From Leptodactylus fallax (Eukaryota > Chordata > Amphibia > Anura > Leptodactylidae), in contig CAMRHE010000021.1 in NCBI GenBank assembly GCA_947044405.1, forward strand, positions 11,950,501-12,014,500: a stretch of DNA of 64,000 nucleotides, read 5' to 3'. The notes below the pieces were generated by a model, which was given only the letters and a program-made list of their open reading frames with translations, did no database searches and was not told the origin of the DNA. Position numbers and translations under genes: made by a program. Shown piece after piece: positions 10,643-22,660 of this stretch. How positions within the stretch are numbered: the first letter of the stretch is position 1; each line of letters starts with the position of its first letter.

Positions 10643-10788
10643 CTCTGTGGGGATAGTGAAGAAATCAGGCGATGCCTTTTAGAGGCTGAGTAACTCAGTT
10701 AGCCTCTAAAAGGTATCGCCTGATTTCTTCACTCTTCCATTACTTTCTATGGCTAACACGGTACAACATTATTCTCTGTGGGGATAGT
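10643..10788. mobile_element. Near-perfect hairpin insertion flanked by 15-bp direct repeats
   Basis: CTCTGTGGGGATAGT occurs at 10643-10657 and 10774-10788. Between them 10656-10732 folds on itself: GTGAAGAAATCAGGCGAT on the left faces ATCGCCTGATTTCTTCAC on the right, with about 31 of 34 positions paired and a 9-base loop. The direct repeats look like a target-site duplication. The mobilising class is not known to me. Confidence 0.7.
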
Positions 10789-11039
10789 AATTTTGGTAAT
10801 GAAAAGCAGGATAAGTAAGATAATATAAGTAGACAACTATTGCTACGGAGGGGATGGTCTTTCAGATAATACAGTATATGGAGTACAAAAAAATGAAGTG
10901 TCCCTTTAAGTGTTATATTGTTTAGTGTATGTAATTGTGTTTTCTTGACCCTAGGAAGAATATTGTTTTGTGCTTATCTTAAAATCTAGGTCTATTCATG
11001 GGTAAATAAATGCGCTAATAGAAAGATAAAACCACAAGC

Positions 11040-11330
11040 AATACAGACTCTATAATGGGTTGTGTGTATGTTCTTAGCTGAGCTGACGTATTTGTTTGGC
11101 ATTTACACACATTGTGCAGCTCTTGGAGTGTAGGAGTACATTTGTCATATATTATTAAGCACAGACACTTACAAGGTTAGATAATTGTTATAAAAAGGAT
11201 ATTGAGATTCAAGGTTAGCACATATTTTATTGACTGATTCATGCTAATGGCTATGCAAATCCCTTTTACTGTAATCTGAGATTGAGCTTTGACTCTGTTA
11301 CAAAGAACTATTATTAGGTATTAGAAAATA
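11040..11330. promoter_or_regulatory. Candidate conserved enhancer block
   Basis: Complex, non-repetitive sequence inside a repeat-rich stretch. It contains an octamer-like POU word ATGCAAAT (11253-11260), a SOX-type ATTGTT (11184-11189) inside ATAATTGTTAT, and CTAAT/TTATTA homeodomain-like words. This is composition-based inference only; conservation was not tested. Confidence 0.3.
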
Positions 11331-11857
11331 TTTTGAGTCAAAAATTGTATAGTTTGTAGCACAAAGGCAGAGGTTGAATGTGAGCCTTTAACTGTCTGCG
11401 TTCTTGTATTGCAATTATATTTCCTCATAATACCAACAAAATATTTGTATATCCTAATGATTATTTATAATTTATTATATTGAGCCAATAATGAATCAAA
11501 ATATTTACAGAGTCCTGGTGCTCTCGTTCCTACCAAGGATGTGTGATTTTGGAACAATACCATTTTCAGCCATGCACCCATGAATTTCATCTTTTAGCAT
11601 TTACAATCAATAATTATATTTATGTATATTTACTGTTTTTTTTAATATTGTAGTCCAATACTTCTTAGTCGCATGCATAAGGTGCCCTTTCCAGAAACAC
11701 TGTTACTCAGCATCTCAGCCTTCTCAACCTGCAAGGCCCTATTCATACATCTGTGACTGTTTTGCAGACACAGAAACAGGAACTGTTTTAATCTTAGTTT
11801 TGTATCGACACTTATTTTGTCCATAAACATAATTGTTCATAATCTGTTTTTCAATTT
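11331..11857. other. Unannotated AT-rich sequence
   Basis: No gene or repeat structure recognised. Confidence 0.5.
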
Positions 11858-12395
11858 TTAACCCTTTTCCAACATCTGCCGTACTATAACTTCAGATGTC
11901 GGGTCTTTAACTATAGTGGGTACTCTGTCAGGCCTCTGATGTATTATACAGTGGCCGCACTGATAGTGGGCATTAACTCTACTGATGCCTCAGTCAAACA
12001 ATTTTAATAAAAAGCGATCAAAACATCAGACATTCTCCAAAATGGTATAAATAAAAAACATGTTAAAACATAACCAAAACTATATATGTAGTTTTACCGT
12101 AATCGTGCCGACCTGCACAATATAGGTAACATGTCATTTTGGCTGCATAGTGAACACCATAAAACAAAACCAATAAGAAAGTGGTGCAGTTTTTCTCTAA
12201 TTTCAGCCCACTCTGAATTTTTTTCCAGTTTCCCAGTACATTGTACGGAATATTAAATGGTACTATTAGAAAGTACAATTGTCCCAAAAGATATAAGCCC
12301 TTATATAGCTCTGTGAATAGAAAAATAAAAAAGTTATGGCTTTTGGAAGCATGGGAGTAAAAAAATTAAAAATTGCTGTGGAAGGGAGGGGTTAA
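11858..12395. mobile_element. TTAACCCCTT-family element, internally shortened
   Basis: Starts TTAACCCTTTTCC at 11858 and ends GGAGGGGTTAA at 12395. The interior matches the family at GTTTTACCGTAATCGTGC-like and CCAGTACATTGTACGG words. At 538 bp it is less than half of the copy at 7321-8508. Confidence 0.75.
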
Positions 12396-13829
12396 CAAAG
12401 AATTTTTAATGCATTGGAACTATGAAAAATAGCATGTATACAGATGGCATCTGTGTGCTGCCCATGATTTTCACAAACGCATATACTTCACTGGTTATGT
12501 AAAATGAACCAAAGTACAGCATAACCCTTCTTTTTTTTTTCATGCAGCAATGATCCATGATAAGAAACAGCATCTAAATACACCCATTGAAATCAATGGA
12601 ACCGTGTTCTGTCTGTGAAGAATGTGGATAGCACATATCCATAATTCAGGGACATGTGAATAAGGCCTTGTTCAGAGGTTTTATCTTTGTGGAGAAGTGG
12701 GCGTTGTTTTTTGTCCTTAAAAATTGGTTAATGGATTTTTTTTGTAGGTATTCTGTCCCCATTGAATCAATTTATACCTGTGAACACAGTCTACTGATTT
12801 TCTTTGTACTTTTGCCTTCTCCATGTATATTTTTGCATTTTAACCCTCTGTTGCTAAAAGCTTAGCTGAAGGTTTTGGAGAAAAAAAAATTGACATGTGA
12901 ATCTCAACTAAATCGCCCTTTAGAAATGATTTAATATTAAACAAATACAACTGAATGTGAAATAAAAGTGACATGGAGACTTTCTATTTGACAAATTGGC
13001 AACACTCACCCTCTGTTCCAGACATTATTTCTAAAATGAATGGGAAACACTATAAATATCAGACGCACATAAAAATCATAATATCTAAATACAATTGAAA
13101 GATACTTAAGTAGAATGTACTTGTCTGTAAAAATACACACAATTTTTCCCCATGAAATTACATATTTCCAATCTCACAGATCCAGTACTTGGCAAGAAAA
13201 CAGCAATCTGTTTAGACATAAGTATGTAAAGTAGCTAGAGGTGGTAATTTAATCAGGAAAGGATATATTTCAATGTTTCCCTCATCTTCCAGGCATTAGC
13301 ACTTTAAATTCATAATATTGGTTTGACAGATGCAGCCTAGAGGACTTAAAAAATGAAATCTAGAAAGTGAAGACTGCTGGAGGATATATGTTGAAGTTGA
13401 GAGATTTAAATGGTATAACCGATGCAGAAAGAATGGAATATATAGCTTTGCTCATTGCTTTCTGGACTTGGAGATTTTGTATAATGTAAATGTCGTGTAT
13501 TTTAATTGTGGCTTTGCTCAAGTGCAGTAGGGTTATAACTTTGTTGAACTGAGGAGACTAGTCGAACGCCAAAAATTATATTTTATGCATTAATAGGAAT
13601 ATCCAATTTGCAATCCATATAAAATAGGATTTAGGATAAAATATATGTCATATTGTTCTCAGCTGCATGTTTAGGCAGAGAATCCCAATATTTGCAGTCA
13701 AAAGATGAGCACAAGGAACTCATTATTTTCTGGAGTTCAGATATGGTAGGACTGAGTTTGTCAATGCAGCAGAGCAGAGTTTGTCAGTTACTATGTCTCA
13801 TAACAATATGTTGTGAGATCTTAAAGAGT
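12396..13829. other. Unannotated complex sequence, possibly partly conserved
   Basis: No transposon ends or tandem arrays seen. About 12900-13330 is complex sequence with ATTAAAC, GGTAATTTAATC and AGCACTTTAAATTC words that could be regulatory. No support beyond composition. Confidence 0.3.
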
Positions 13830-14150
13830 TTTCAATAAAAGATCAGTGGGTGTCTGACACCCTGTACACCCATTATTATTTGTCTAAAGGGGTGCTGGTG
13901 CTTGTGTGAGTGTTGTGACCTCTTCAATATAATTATACCGCACAGCCACTTTCTATCAGACCGTGTGTAATGTAATAGAAGTGAATGGGAGAGGCTGTAA
14001 ACACATGCCACTGCCACTATGAATCAGATGGCATACACTGTAAACAGGTTAGAGGTCAAGGTGCTTGTACAAGCGTTGTGGCCCCTTCAAACATTTGATC
14101 ATTGGAGGTATGAAGCACTTTATTGATGACCTAACCTGAGGATACACAGC
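13830..14150. repeat. Degenerate frog-type interspersed repeat
   Basis: The words GATCAGTGGGTGTCTGACACC (start at about 13841) and GAAGTGAATGGGAGAGG (about 13978) are phrases I recognise from dispersed frog repeats. Ends are not defined. Confidence 0.35.
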
Positions 14151-14274
14151 TATATAATATGTCCATATTATAGGGACTGTGTTACAGCTACAAATTCCAT
14201 CCCGACTGAGGGTCTAATGACTTGAACCAGAAATTGCCAGTTAACTGATATATAGAATGTTTGTTCACATAAAC

Positions 14275-14906
14275 ATTAGAATATTGGATCTGCCTGAATG
14301 AACACTTTACACAACTTTATTAAATAAACCAGCTGCGACAATGTCCTTCTTATAAGTTAGGCTTCCAGATCAGGATATGGGAAAAGGGTCATATTATATT
14401 ATATTGTGACAGTGATACATGTTATATTGATATGATACATATTATATTGTGACAGTGATTCTTTATTCCTATTGCCCTGCTGCATGTATAAAGAACATCC
14501 AACTGTCTCATATAATCAGATATGGCCATATTGGGAAGTGACAATGGCCGTGCAAAAACAAATGATTAGATGGTTATATCGATGGTCTCTCATTCCCCTT
14601 AATCTACAGTATCTCTGATGTACCCCTTGCAATGATATATCAGAGGGGAAACACATTAGGTGTGTTTATGTTCTATGTCTAGTCAAGACAAGGATATCTG
14701 ATTATATGAGAGAGGTGGCTGGTTTTTTATCCCTATTACCCAGCTGCATTGTCACAATAATATGACTTTATTCTCTCTCTTCCCATATCCTGGTGTTGAA
14801 GCCTGACCTATAAGAAGGACATTGTTGCGGCTGGTATAGCCCCATTTGAATAGTTTATTTAATAAAGTTGTTTTAAGTGTTTATTCAGGCAGATCCAATA
14901 TTCTAG
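14275..14906. mobile_element. Foldback element of about 630 bp
   Basis: The left arm begins AGAATATTGGATCTGCCTG and the right arm ends with CAGGCAGATCCAATATTCT. Both arms continue with GACAATGTCCTTCTTATA facing TATAAGAAGGACATTGT, and with ATATGGGAAAA facing CCCATATCC. No coding capacity. A non-autonomous palindromic transposon is the likely nature. Confidence 0.75.
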
Positions 14907-15480
14907 TGACCTAAACTAGCAGCATCATAGAGATATATAATACTCATCTGAATCAAACCCTAGATATGTATGTAATAACTGATGGACAAGAGTTAAAGGT
15001 ATGATATTGTTATTTAAGAATGTAAAAAACAGATGATTCTAGATGTGGAAGGGTATGTATTCAATGCAGTACATTAAATAATTCATTGAGCTATTCCATG
15101 TGAGTTATTTTAGGTAACGTTGTTGTCTAGGTCAAAATATTCATATAATATGCCAGTGAAGTTGATCCCATTATCCTAAACACCCCTGCATTCTCACCCC
15201 ACCAGTAATAATCCAGGAAATGGAGATATGTAGACTTTGTTTCACTGGGCCTTCATACTGGAGAAATGTTATCACCACAGGTTTTCTTTCCATGACTAAC
15301 CAGGTTAGGCTACGATTTTTGTAGTCCTCCAGAGGAAGGACCCTGTTTTGAGTGGGATGCTGAGTTTTATTGCAGTCACACACAAATTTATGTAGGCTTG
15401 AGTTAAGTAAAGAAAAATTTGGAAAATTGCTATAAGTTTCCTTTATTTCACACTGAATAATAATGCTCAAATTACAAATT
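14907..15480. other. Unannotated sequence
   Basis: No gene, palindrome or array recognised; the 99-codon minus-strand frame at 15171-15470 has no known motif. Confidence 0.45.
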
Positions 15481-15489
15481 CATCTTATC

Positions 15490-15860
15490 AAGTGATCCGC
15501 ATGGATAGGAGCATCTGATGCACAATACAGAAACAATTCTGATTATTACCTTTGCAAATGAAAACCGGGGCCGCTTTTATGAAGTCATGCTTGGAATTCC
15601 AACATATTCAATTATTTCTGTTTGATAATGAAAAGGAAAATTACAACGCATTAAAAAATTAAAAAGTGGCAGTGGGTTCATGTTGCTTCAGGATTTATTA
15701 GCGGTGTAATTAGTACTTTTGTCATGAGCTTAACAAAAAAAAACAGCTACCGGTTAATTTCCTTCTTATACAAAAATAATTAAATTGACGGGCCAATAAG
15801 CACCGATTAGTAGAAATACCTCAACATTAATGACATGGATAGTGATATCTGGAAATGAGA
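15490..15860. promoter_or_regulatory. Candidate conserved enhancer block
   Basis: Complex, unrepeated sequence dense in homeodomain and POU words: CTTTGCAAATGAAAA near 15550, GGTGTAATTAG with TAATTA at 15707-15712, CGGTTAATTTCC near 15751, and AATAATTAAATTG near 15775-15787. This word mix is common in vertebrate developmental enhancers, and the distance to sox21 (about 19 kb) is compatible. Inference only. Confidence 0.38.
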
Positions 15861-17076
15861 GCATATGGTTATATTCCAAAGTGTTATGCAACATAATACT
15901 AAGCTCAGTATAGAATGTATCCTATCTATATATGTATCTATCTATTTATTTAGACATAATTAACTCCACCTCATAATATTAATCAATAAATATAAGCTGG
16001 CATATGAAAACCCTAAGGGTGGGTTCTCACATGTTGGCACATTAAGGTTGAGGTGTGCCTACAATATGGCTAGCACCATGTGACACACAAGTGGGCGTGG
16101 AATTCAAATTAATTGCAGCTAAAGGCTATTAATTGCTATTGGCCGCACATTAAACTGCTATTTAGCTTTAAAAAAAATTTAATCATTCACCCCTCTGCAT
16201 GCTCTTATGGGGAATTCACACACCATGGGACTGATTTCTTAAAACTGGCATTTATCAGTGCTGACGTGAGATGCCTCTTAATAATTTTGGCACATCTCGG
16301 GATGTCCATGCATCAGAATTTAAAAGCCAGGAGCTTGCATTGATTTCATTATGATCGCAAATAATGAAAAATTTGTCAGTCAATGAAGACCACTCCCTGC
16401 CTACTTTTAGCAAAAGTGGCGAATGCAGTGCAAACAGGAAAAAAATCTGAAAAGGTATCTGCAAAAATGGGCTTGTGCAAAAAAAGTGCAACATTTCTGT
16501 GGCAGAATACTGTCATAGAATCAATAATAAATTCTCCCCCGATATTTTAACAAATTTTTCTTGAAGTTTTCACTATTTTCACCATTTCTGAAATTTGTTA
16601 TAAAGTGCCAAAGTCTACATACATAGCATTTTGGTATTTAGCATTTTTGTTATATTTTGGGAGTCAGTGGTGTTTTTTTCTAAAATGTAGCATGCACTAG
16701 GTCAAGGGCTGCCACCCATTACTCTCTGCCACGCAACTTCTCCCTCTGTACTGTGTGCTTTATAAAGCAGGATTGTCTGTCCCCATTTTGTCAAACTCCA
16801 GTACCTGCAGATATTGATCCTGTCTATAATATGCTGGCAGGAGGAGGACCATGTGACTTCACACATCACTCAGTATCCATTATAGTAGGGTATTGTGCTC
16901 TGCAAACTATTGCAGGCTTATTAGAGGGGGCTGAGTGACGTGTACAGTCACATGTTCCTCCACCTGGCTCCAAGGTATGAACGGGTTCAATGTCTGCAGA
17001 TGCCAGAGGTTGACAGAATGGAGACAGAGCACCTCTGTCTCAGTTATAAAGAGCAACACACAGAGCTGCCCCAACA
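15861..17076. other. Unannotated sequence
   Basis: Nothing firm recognised. A small GATA/TATC-like run lies near 15920-15950. Open frames on both strands around 16113-16494 and 16753-17221 have no known domains. Confidence 0.45.
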
Positions 17077-18150
17077 TCATGCTGTCTAAAGGGGCAATAA
17101 TAGGCTCCACATACCTCCCAACATTCAAAGTATAGAAAGAGAGACAGAATGTGTGGTGCGCTGTGCTCGCTGCTGTAAATTTAGCACCACCCACTTCCAC
17201 TTTGAATCCGCCTATTCCCATCCATTTCTCTTTGTGCCCTCACACAACGTAATGCCCCTACAGTCACCCTAACATGATATTCCCCCACAGTATAAAGTCC
17301 CTCTCCTGGTGTGCCCACAGTATTATGTCTCCCTCCATCTGCCCCCATTTTAATGTCCCCCCCAGCTGCCCCCACAGTTTTATTTCCCCTTTCAGCTGCC
17401 CCATACTTGAATGGTCCCCTCCAGTTGCCCCCAGTTTAATGTTACCAACCAGTTGCCACCAGTTTAATGTCCCCATCCAGCTGCCCCCACAGTGTAATGT
17501 CCCCCTCCAGCTGCCCCCACAGTGTAATGTCCCCCTGAAGTTGCCTCCACAATATTATGTCCCTCCCCTCATACCAAACAAACATAAAAAACCTAATACT
17601 CACCTTTCCCTGTTCCCCAGCTGTCCTGTTTGCTGTCTATGGTTATGGTGGCTTCAGGGAGCTGCAGGTGCGATGTAAGTGATGTCACTAAATTGCTCCT
17701 ATTTTTCCCGCAACACGTACAGCAGTAGAATTGAGAAACATAGAGTGAACGGCTCCCTGCTTCACCATTCTTGTATTCAGCTTGCAGATGAGTTGAACTT
17801 GGGACAATCCTCCAGCCGACGGGGACAGCAGGACAGGATCCAGAACCTGGGACTGTCCTACTGAATCCAGGCCGGTTGGGAGGCATCATACTGTGTATAG
17901 GGGCCAACAATGGGACATCATACTGTGTACAGGGGCAACAATAAGGCATCATACTGTGTATAGGGGAAACAATAAGGCATCATACTGTGTATAGGGGCAA
18001 CAATAAGGCATCATACTGTGTACAGGGGGCAACAATGAGGCATCATATTGTGTAAAGGAGCCAACAAGGGGGCATCATACTGTGTATAGGAGAAACAATG
18101 GGGCATCACACTGTGTATAGGAACAACAATTGGGCATCATCCTGTGTATA
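17077..18150. mobile_element. Composite: hAT-like repeat with 30-bp array inside another 31-bp array
   Basis: An inner element runs about 17112-17884, with ends CCTCCCAAC and GTTGGGAGG as inverse copies. It carries an array at about 17290-17560 with units of about 30 bp such as AGTGTAATGTCCCCCTCCAG. It interrupts a second array whose units (CATCATACTGTGTATAGGGG, about 31 bp) occur once at about 17077-17108 and about nine times at 17885-18150. An inverted relative of the inner element is at 46147-46870. Long open frames here are products of the arrays. No clean target duplication found. Confidence 0.65.
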
Positions 18151-19254
18151 GGTAGCCCGGCATTCTATGCAATATGCTGCACTATTGTGTCAATTTTTTT
18201 TTTGCCAAGTTCACACAGGTGTAATACTGAGTTAATCTACACTCTGTATTACAACTACAGGTCCTATTATTCTGAATTGTATGTAGGGGTCGACAATCTA
18301 CCTCGTTCTTCATTTATTTATTTATTTAAATCTGCACACCGTACAAAGAAGGTTACTTAGCCCTGCTCTAGGTATTGTGTTTCTCAAGTGTTTGTCTGAT
18401 AGACTTCTCTATGGAATTGAAAAATGACAGACAAAATACATGTACAAAATGTTACAAAATAATATAAAAATATGCAAAGAAATTACTTCAAATTCTTGAC
18501 AATTTTTACAAGCATTTTAAAAACACTGAGAAAAAGTGTGAAAGTGTATGAAGCTACCCTAAAGATATGAAATTCCTCAAATAAGAAGTCCAGGTAACAA
18601 GTTTGAGGGCTATGGTCAAGACAGATCATGTAAGAGAGAGTAAATAAAATCTTTCACTTTATGTACGAAAGTTTTTGAGTACTTTAGTTAATGATATACA
18701 GCATAACCAAAGCAATCACTTCAAGGGATCTTCTGTGCACTTTGGCTTTCCAAAATAATATGCTTGCAAGTTTTTTGCAAAATTATAATAGAGATTTATA
18801 CAGGGCAGCTGTGAGCTAGTAAACAATACTATGACACTTACTTGTAAGCAAGAAGATTAAAAAGAATATTCATTCCATAATTACTAGTTATTCCACACTA
18901 TAAAAATATGCAACAAGCTAAAGATATAAATATACCTGTAATAACATGTAAATATAATTCCACCCTGTATTTCCAGCTGAATAAAACACAGGTTGCAGAC
19001 TATTATGGCAGACTCAAAATAAAATGTTCCTTGACAGAACAGGACTACTATATCTAGATTCTCCTGGCACATTAGTAGATAGGCTTCTTTACATTGCATG
19101 GATGGTTGCTGTCCAGAAAAGTACAATGCCAACGTACAAATTATGGTGATTCATAACTGGTGTAACAAAAATAAAATTGATGCAAAAATAAAAAAAATTA
19201 CTGGCTGTCAGCATGTGAGACTCAAAAATAAGACCAAGCCTGGCTTTTTCTTTA
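18151..19254. other. Unannotated AT-rich sequence
   Basis: No gene or repeat structure recognised. Confidence 0.5.
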
Positions 19255-19458
19255 AGGCTAAGGCCCAAAGTTGCATAAAAGCTGCTTTTTGTTGTTGCAG
19301 GTTTTGGTGCATTTTTTGAGTCAAAGCCAAGAATGGCTTCAATGGGAATGAGAAATATATAGGAAGCACTTATACTGCTACTGTATCCCACCTTTGGGTA
19401 GAAAAAAACAGCAATATCTGCAACAAAAATTTTTTTCCGCAATGTGAGGCTTTAGCCT
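19255..19458. mobile_element. Palindromic MITE, GGCTAAGGCCC family
   Basis: Starts AGGCTAAGGCCCAAAGTTGC and ends CGCAATGTGAGGCTTTAGCC. The inner arms match the copies at 3068 and 4659. Confidence 0.75.
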
Positions 19459-19804
19459 AAATGGGTTTTTCCATCTTATAAAGTGATGGCATATCGCTAG
19501 TATATCCCATTACTTTCTGACTGGTGGAGGACTGACCTCTGGGAACCCAACCAATTCTGAAAATAAAGTGGACACTGAACTAGTGTTGTGCTATATCCTC
19601 ATTTAAGTTTTTCCTATACAGCAACCCCTGGCTTCATGCTGTACAGGGGAAAACAGTGGGGAGCTCATAGTACTACTCCAGTTTAGTGTCCTCTTCATTC
19701 TCAGGATTGGTGGGGGACCCAAAGGTTAGCTCCCCATCAGTCATAAAGATATGGCATCTCTAACTAATAATAAGATGTAGTAATATAAGATGGAAAATGC
19801 CTTT
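19459..19804. mobile_element. Palindromic element, CCATCTTATA type
   Basis: The left end TGGGTTTTTCCATCTTATA faces TATAAGATGGAAAATGCC on the right; inner arms AAGTGATGGCATATCGC and AAAGATATGGCATCTC also pair loosely. It sits exactly between two copies of the GGCTAAGG family, giving three palindromes in a row. Confidence 0.6.
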
Positions 19805-19997
19805 AGGCTGAAGCCCATGTTGCAGTAAAGCTGCTTTCTTATTGCAGATTTTACTGCATTTTTCAGCCAAAGCCAAGAGTGGCTTCAACAGCAATGAGAA
19901 ATATTAAGGAAGCACGTATTTCTTCTCCCTTCTGCTAAATTCACTCCTGGATATGACTTAAAAAAAATGCTACAAAATCTGCAACAAAAAAAGCAGG
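19805..19997. mobile_element. Palindromic MITE, GGCTAAGGCCC family, decayed right end
   Basis: Starts AGGCTGAAGCCCATGTTGC. The central words AAAGCCAAGAGTGGC and CACTCCTGGATATGAC are present, but the right terminus fades after AAATCTGCAACAAAAAAAGC. Confidence 0.65.
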
Positions 19998-20194
19998 CAA
20001 AAATTGTGTGTTCATCACATGACCAGGGACTGTATATCGCATGACTATGGACTGATTTTTATTCACTGCAAGTAACCTGAATGAATAACAGCAAACAGAG
20101 ATATAGAATACTGTGAGGAATTGATATATAAAGTATGCTGGAAAATTGTAGAACTTTCCATTAAACAAACAATAATATTTGTCTCTGGTCTAAA

Positions 20195-20218
20195 ACTGGA
20201 CAACCCCTTTAAGGGGTC
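20195..20218. repeat. Solo end of a TTAA-type MITE
   Basis: CTGGACAACCCCTTTAAGG is the inverse of the AAAGGGGTTGTCCAG terminus used by the element at 41469. No partner end found nearby. Confidence 0.45.
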
Positions 20219-20397
20219 ATATGTGTTGGCCAGCTGTACAATGTTAAAGTTTGTGCTCTCTGTGTTTATTGTTGCTGTATGAAGTCTTTATTTGTAGAAT
20301 GTCACTCATTCTTTTCCATTTTAAAAGTAAACAAACGCTACTGAAGAAAACTTTTGTCTTGTTTCTTTCATTAGACTGAATGCAGAAAGAGGATGCT

Positions 20398-21118
20398 CCA
20401 TTTGCATCAGGGACAAGAATCTCTCACATTGAGGAGAGCACCAGTAAAGGTGTGTAGAGATTTTAATTGCCTTTTGCCCTCTACTTAGCATCTACATATC
20501 ACAAGGCATTATGGGAAAGGAGCTGGGGAGCTCATGCGCCCTCTATTGGATGTAACAAATCCTCAATTTGCTTTTGACTCACCGAGCCTTGAGACAGCAA
20601 AAGGGATTTTAGCCAAGCCAATTTCACTTATCTGCATACAGCGCTGTTTCCGGATCGTTGTCCTTCATCAGTACAGAGCAAAGTGAATTGGCTGGCTTAG
20701 TGGGAGGCAATGAGTGGGTTAGGGACAAGAATCTCTCACATTGAGGAGACCAGAAAGGAAAACCCCCCCCCAACAACAAAAAAAAACAAAAAAAAGAAAG
20801 AGGGGGACCCACCCCAAAAAAACCCCCAACCCCCCAAAAAAAAAACAAACCCCACCCCCCCCCCCCCCCAAAAAATATGGGAGGCAATGAGTGGGTTAGG
20901 GACAAGAATCTCTCACATTGAGGAGAGCACCAGTAAAGGTGTGTAGAGATTTTAATTGCCTTTTGCCCTCTACTTAGCATCTACATATCACAAGGCATTA
21001 TGGGAAAGGAGCTGGGGAGCTCAGGGCCCTCTATTGGATGTAACAAATCCTCAATTTGCTTTTGACTCACCGAGCCTTGAGACAGCAAAAGGGATTTTAG
21101 CCAAGCCATTTGCATCAG
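20398..21118. repeat. 210-bp direct duplication around an A/C-rich tract, flanked by 13-bp repeats
   Basis: CCATTTGCATCAG occurs at 20398-20410 and 21106-21118. Inside, 20410-20620 and 20899-21108 are near-identical direct copies (211 and 210 bp). The phrase GAGTGGGTTAGGGACAAG also occurs at about 20710 and 20891. Between the copies lie a hairpin around CCAAGCCAATTTCACTT/AAAGTGAATTGGCTGGC and a tract at 20759-20877 made almost entirely of A and C homopolymers. It is either a real element with a duplicated part or a long-read assembly fault. Confidence 0.75.
20759..20877. other. Low-quality-looking A/C homopolymer tract
   Basis: Alternating runs of C (up to about 17) and A, with almost no T, unlike everything around it. 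It resembles uncorrected long-read error. The proline- and lysine-rich frames it creates are not genes. Confidence 0.65.
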
Positions 21119-22660
21119 TCATTCTATCGCCATTTAAATCCATTGCTCTCATCCTATGACAGATGACAGCAACAGACTGCAATGACTGTCATGTGAATGT
21201 AGGCTAACTTAGTTTATTGTACTTTTTTTGTATGATATGTATAAACCCTTTTCATATTTACAGCATCATGGCATTAATGGTGCTGTAAAAAATAATAACA
21301 ACATTAATTTTCTTGTCTTTAAATTCTTCTAACAGGAAGTTCCTGGGATACAAAGCAAATAAAGTCTAACAGGGGACCTGCTAATACCCTTTAATACCCA
21401 TCCACTCAAATAAACATATATGAATAATTCATATATACAATATTCCAAGTATACATATATAACAGGATAGGATGGGTAAGAATAGGGCCAATTTCACACA
21501 GTCAGTAACTGGTCAGTTTCTGTATCAGTATTTGTGATCCAAAACCAGGTGTGGCTCCAAAATACAGAAGAGGCGAAATGTTTCCATTATAGCTTCACAT
21601 AAGATTTTGACTTTATAATACTGATGCAAAATACTGACCAAAATACTGCTGTATGAAAAAGACATGAATATTAGACTCAGTCTCTAGTATATATCATTGC
21701 GCTACATCAAACTAACAGGAGAGGTAACTAGAAAATACATGCAAAGTTTTAATGACTATTCTAAATATGTTGCCATAAATATCCACTAAAATATTTATCT
21801 GTCCTTTACTTCTAATCATTGACCATCCTCCCTCTCTTCTCACTTCTGATTTAGTGGCCCATGCAACTTCAGGTGGTCTGAATACTACCAAGCAAACTGG
21901 ATTACTAGGAGGAAATGGCAATTAAACATCAATTCCATCATATTGTTCATCAATATGTTATATCATCAGTATATTTTATGCATATCCTAAAGTTTTTACC
22001 TACATTGGCTGGTGGTAACCATGAAATGAGTATATATAGTCAACATAAGATCTAAGAATGTTGAAATGCTGGAAAGGGTTAAGGTTAAAATGTGTCCTCT
22101 TTATACCTAGGGATTATTGTCACATTATTTTCTATAAATATTCAGCATACCATATGGGTATAAAGCATTCTCCACACAGAGCCACATTCTGTTGTATATT
22201 TGCATTTATTACCATGAGGTTAGATACTAAGCTACTTCCTCTGCTGAACTGAAAAAATCAACTATGTACTGAAAAGGAGCTGGGTCTTTATCAAAAATAA
22301 TATAGAATAATAACTTTAAAAAAAACAGACTATTCCTTTTTTTATAATTCATCTTAACCATTTCTTGGATGCTAGACATAGTCTTACAGAACATCCCATT
22401 ATTCACCTTATTCAAGTGATCTGCTGCTTCCATGCTGGACAGAAGCTGTCTGCTTCTGGATTAGGTTGAGTGCTCAAGAGCTGTTTCCTAGGCAGAAAAT
22501 CAGTAAAGCATAGCCTTTAATATGATAGCTTTGTTTGACAATGTACAAGTGGAACTCCTGCAATCTGAGAAATTCCAAGTGTTTGCAGGGTAAAGCTAGG
22601 CTTCACAAAAACTCTTCAGTAAGACTTTTTCCTCAGAGTGATCACAACATTTTCAAGCAA
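21119..22660. other. Unannotated AT-rich sequence
   Basis: No transposon ends, arrays or familiar coding motifs. Several short open frames without recognisable content. Confidence 0.45.

Noticed and set aside
20710..20946. Proline/lysine-rich frame
   Set aside because: Produced by the A/C homopolymer tract that is probably a sequencing or assembly artefact.
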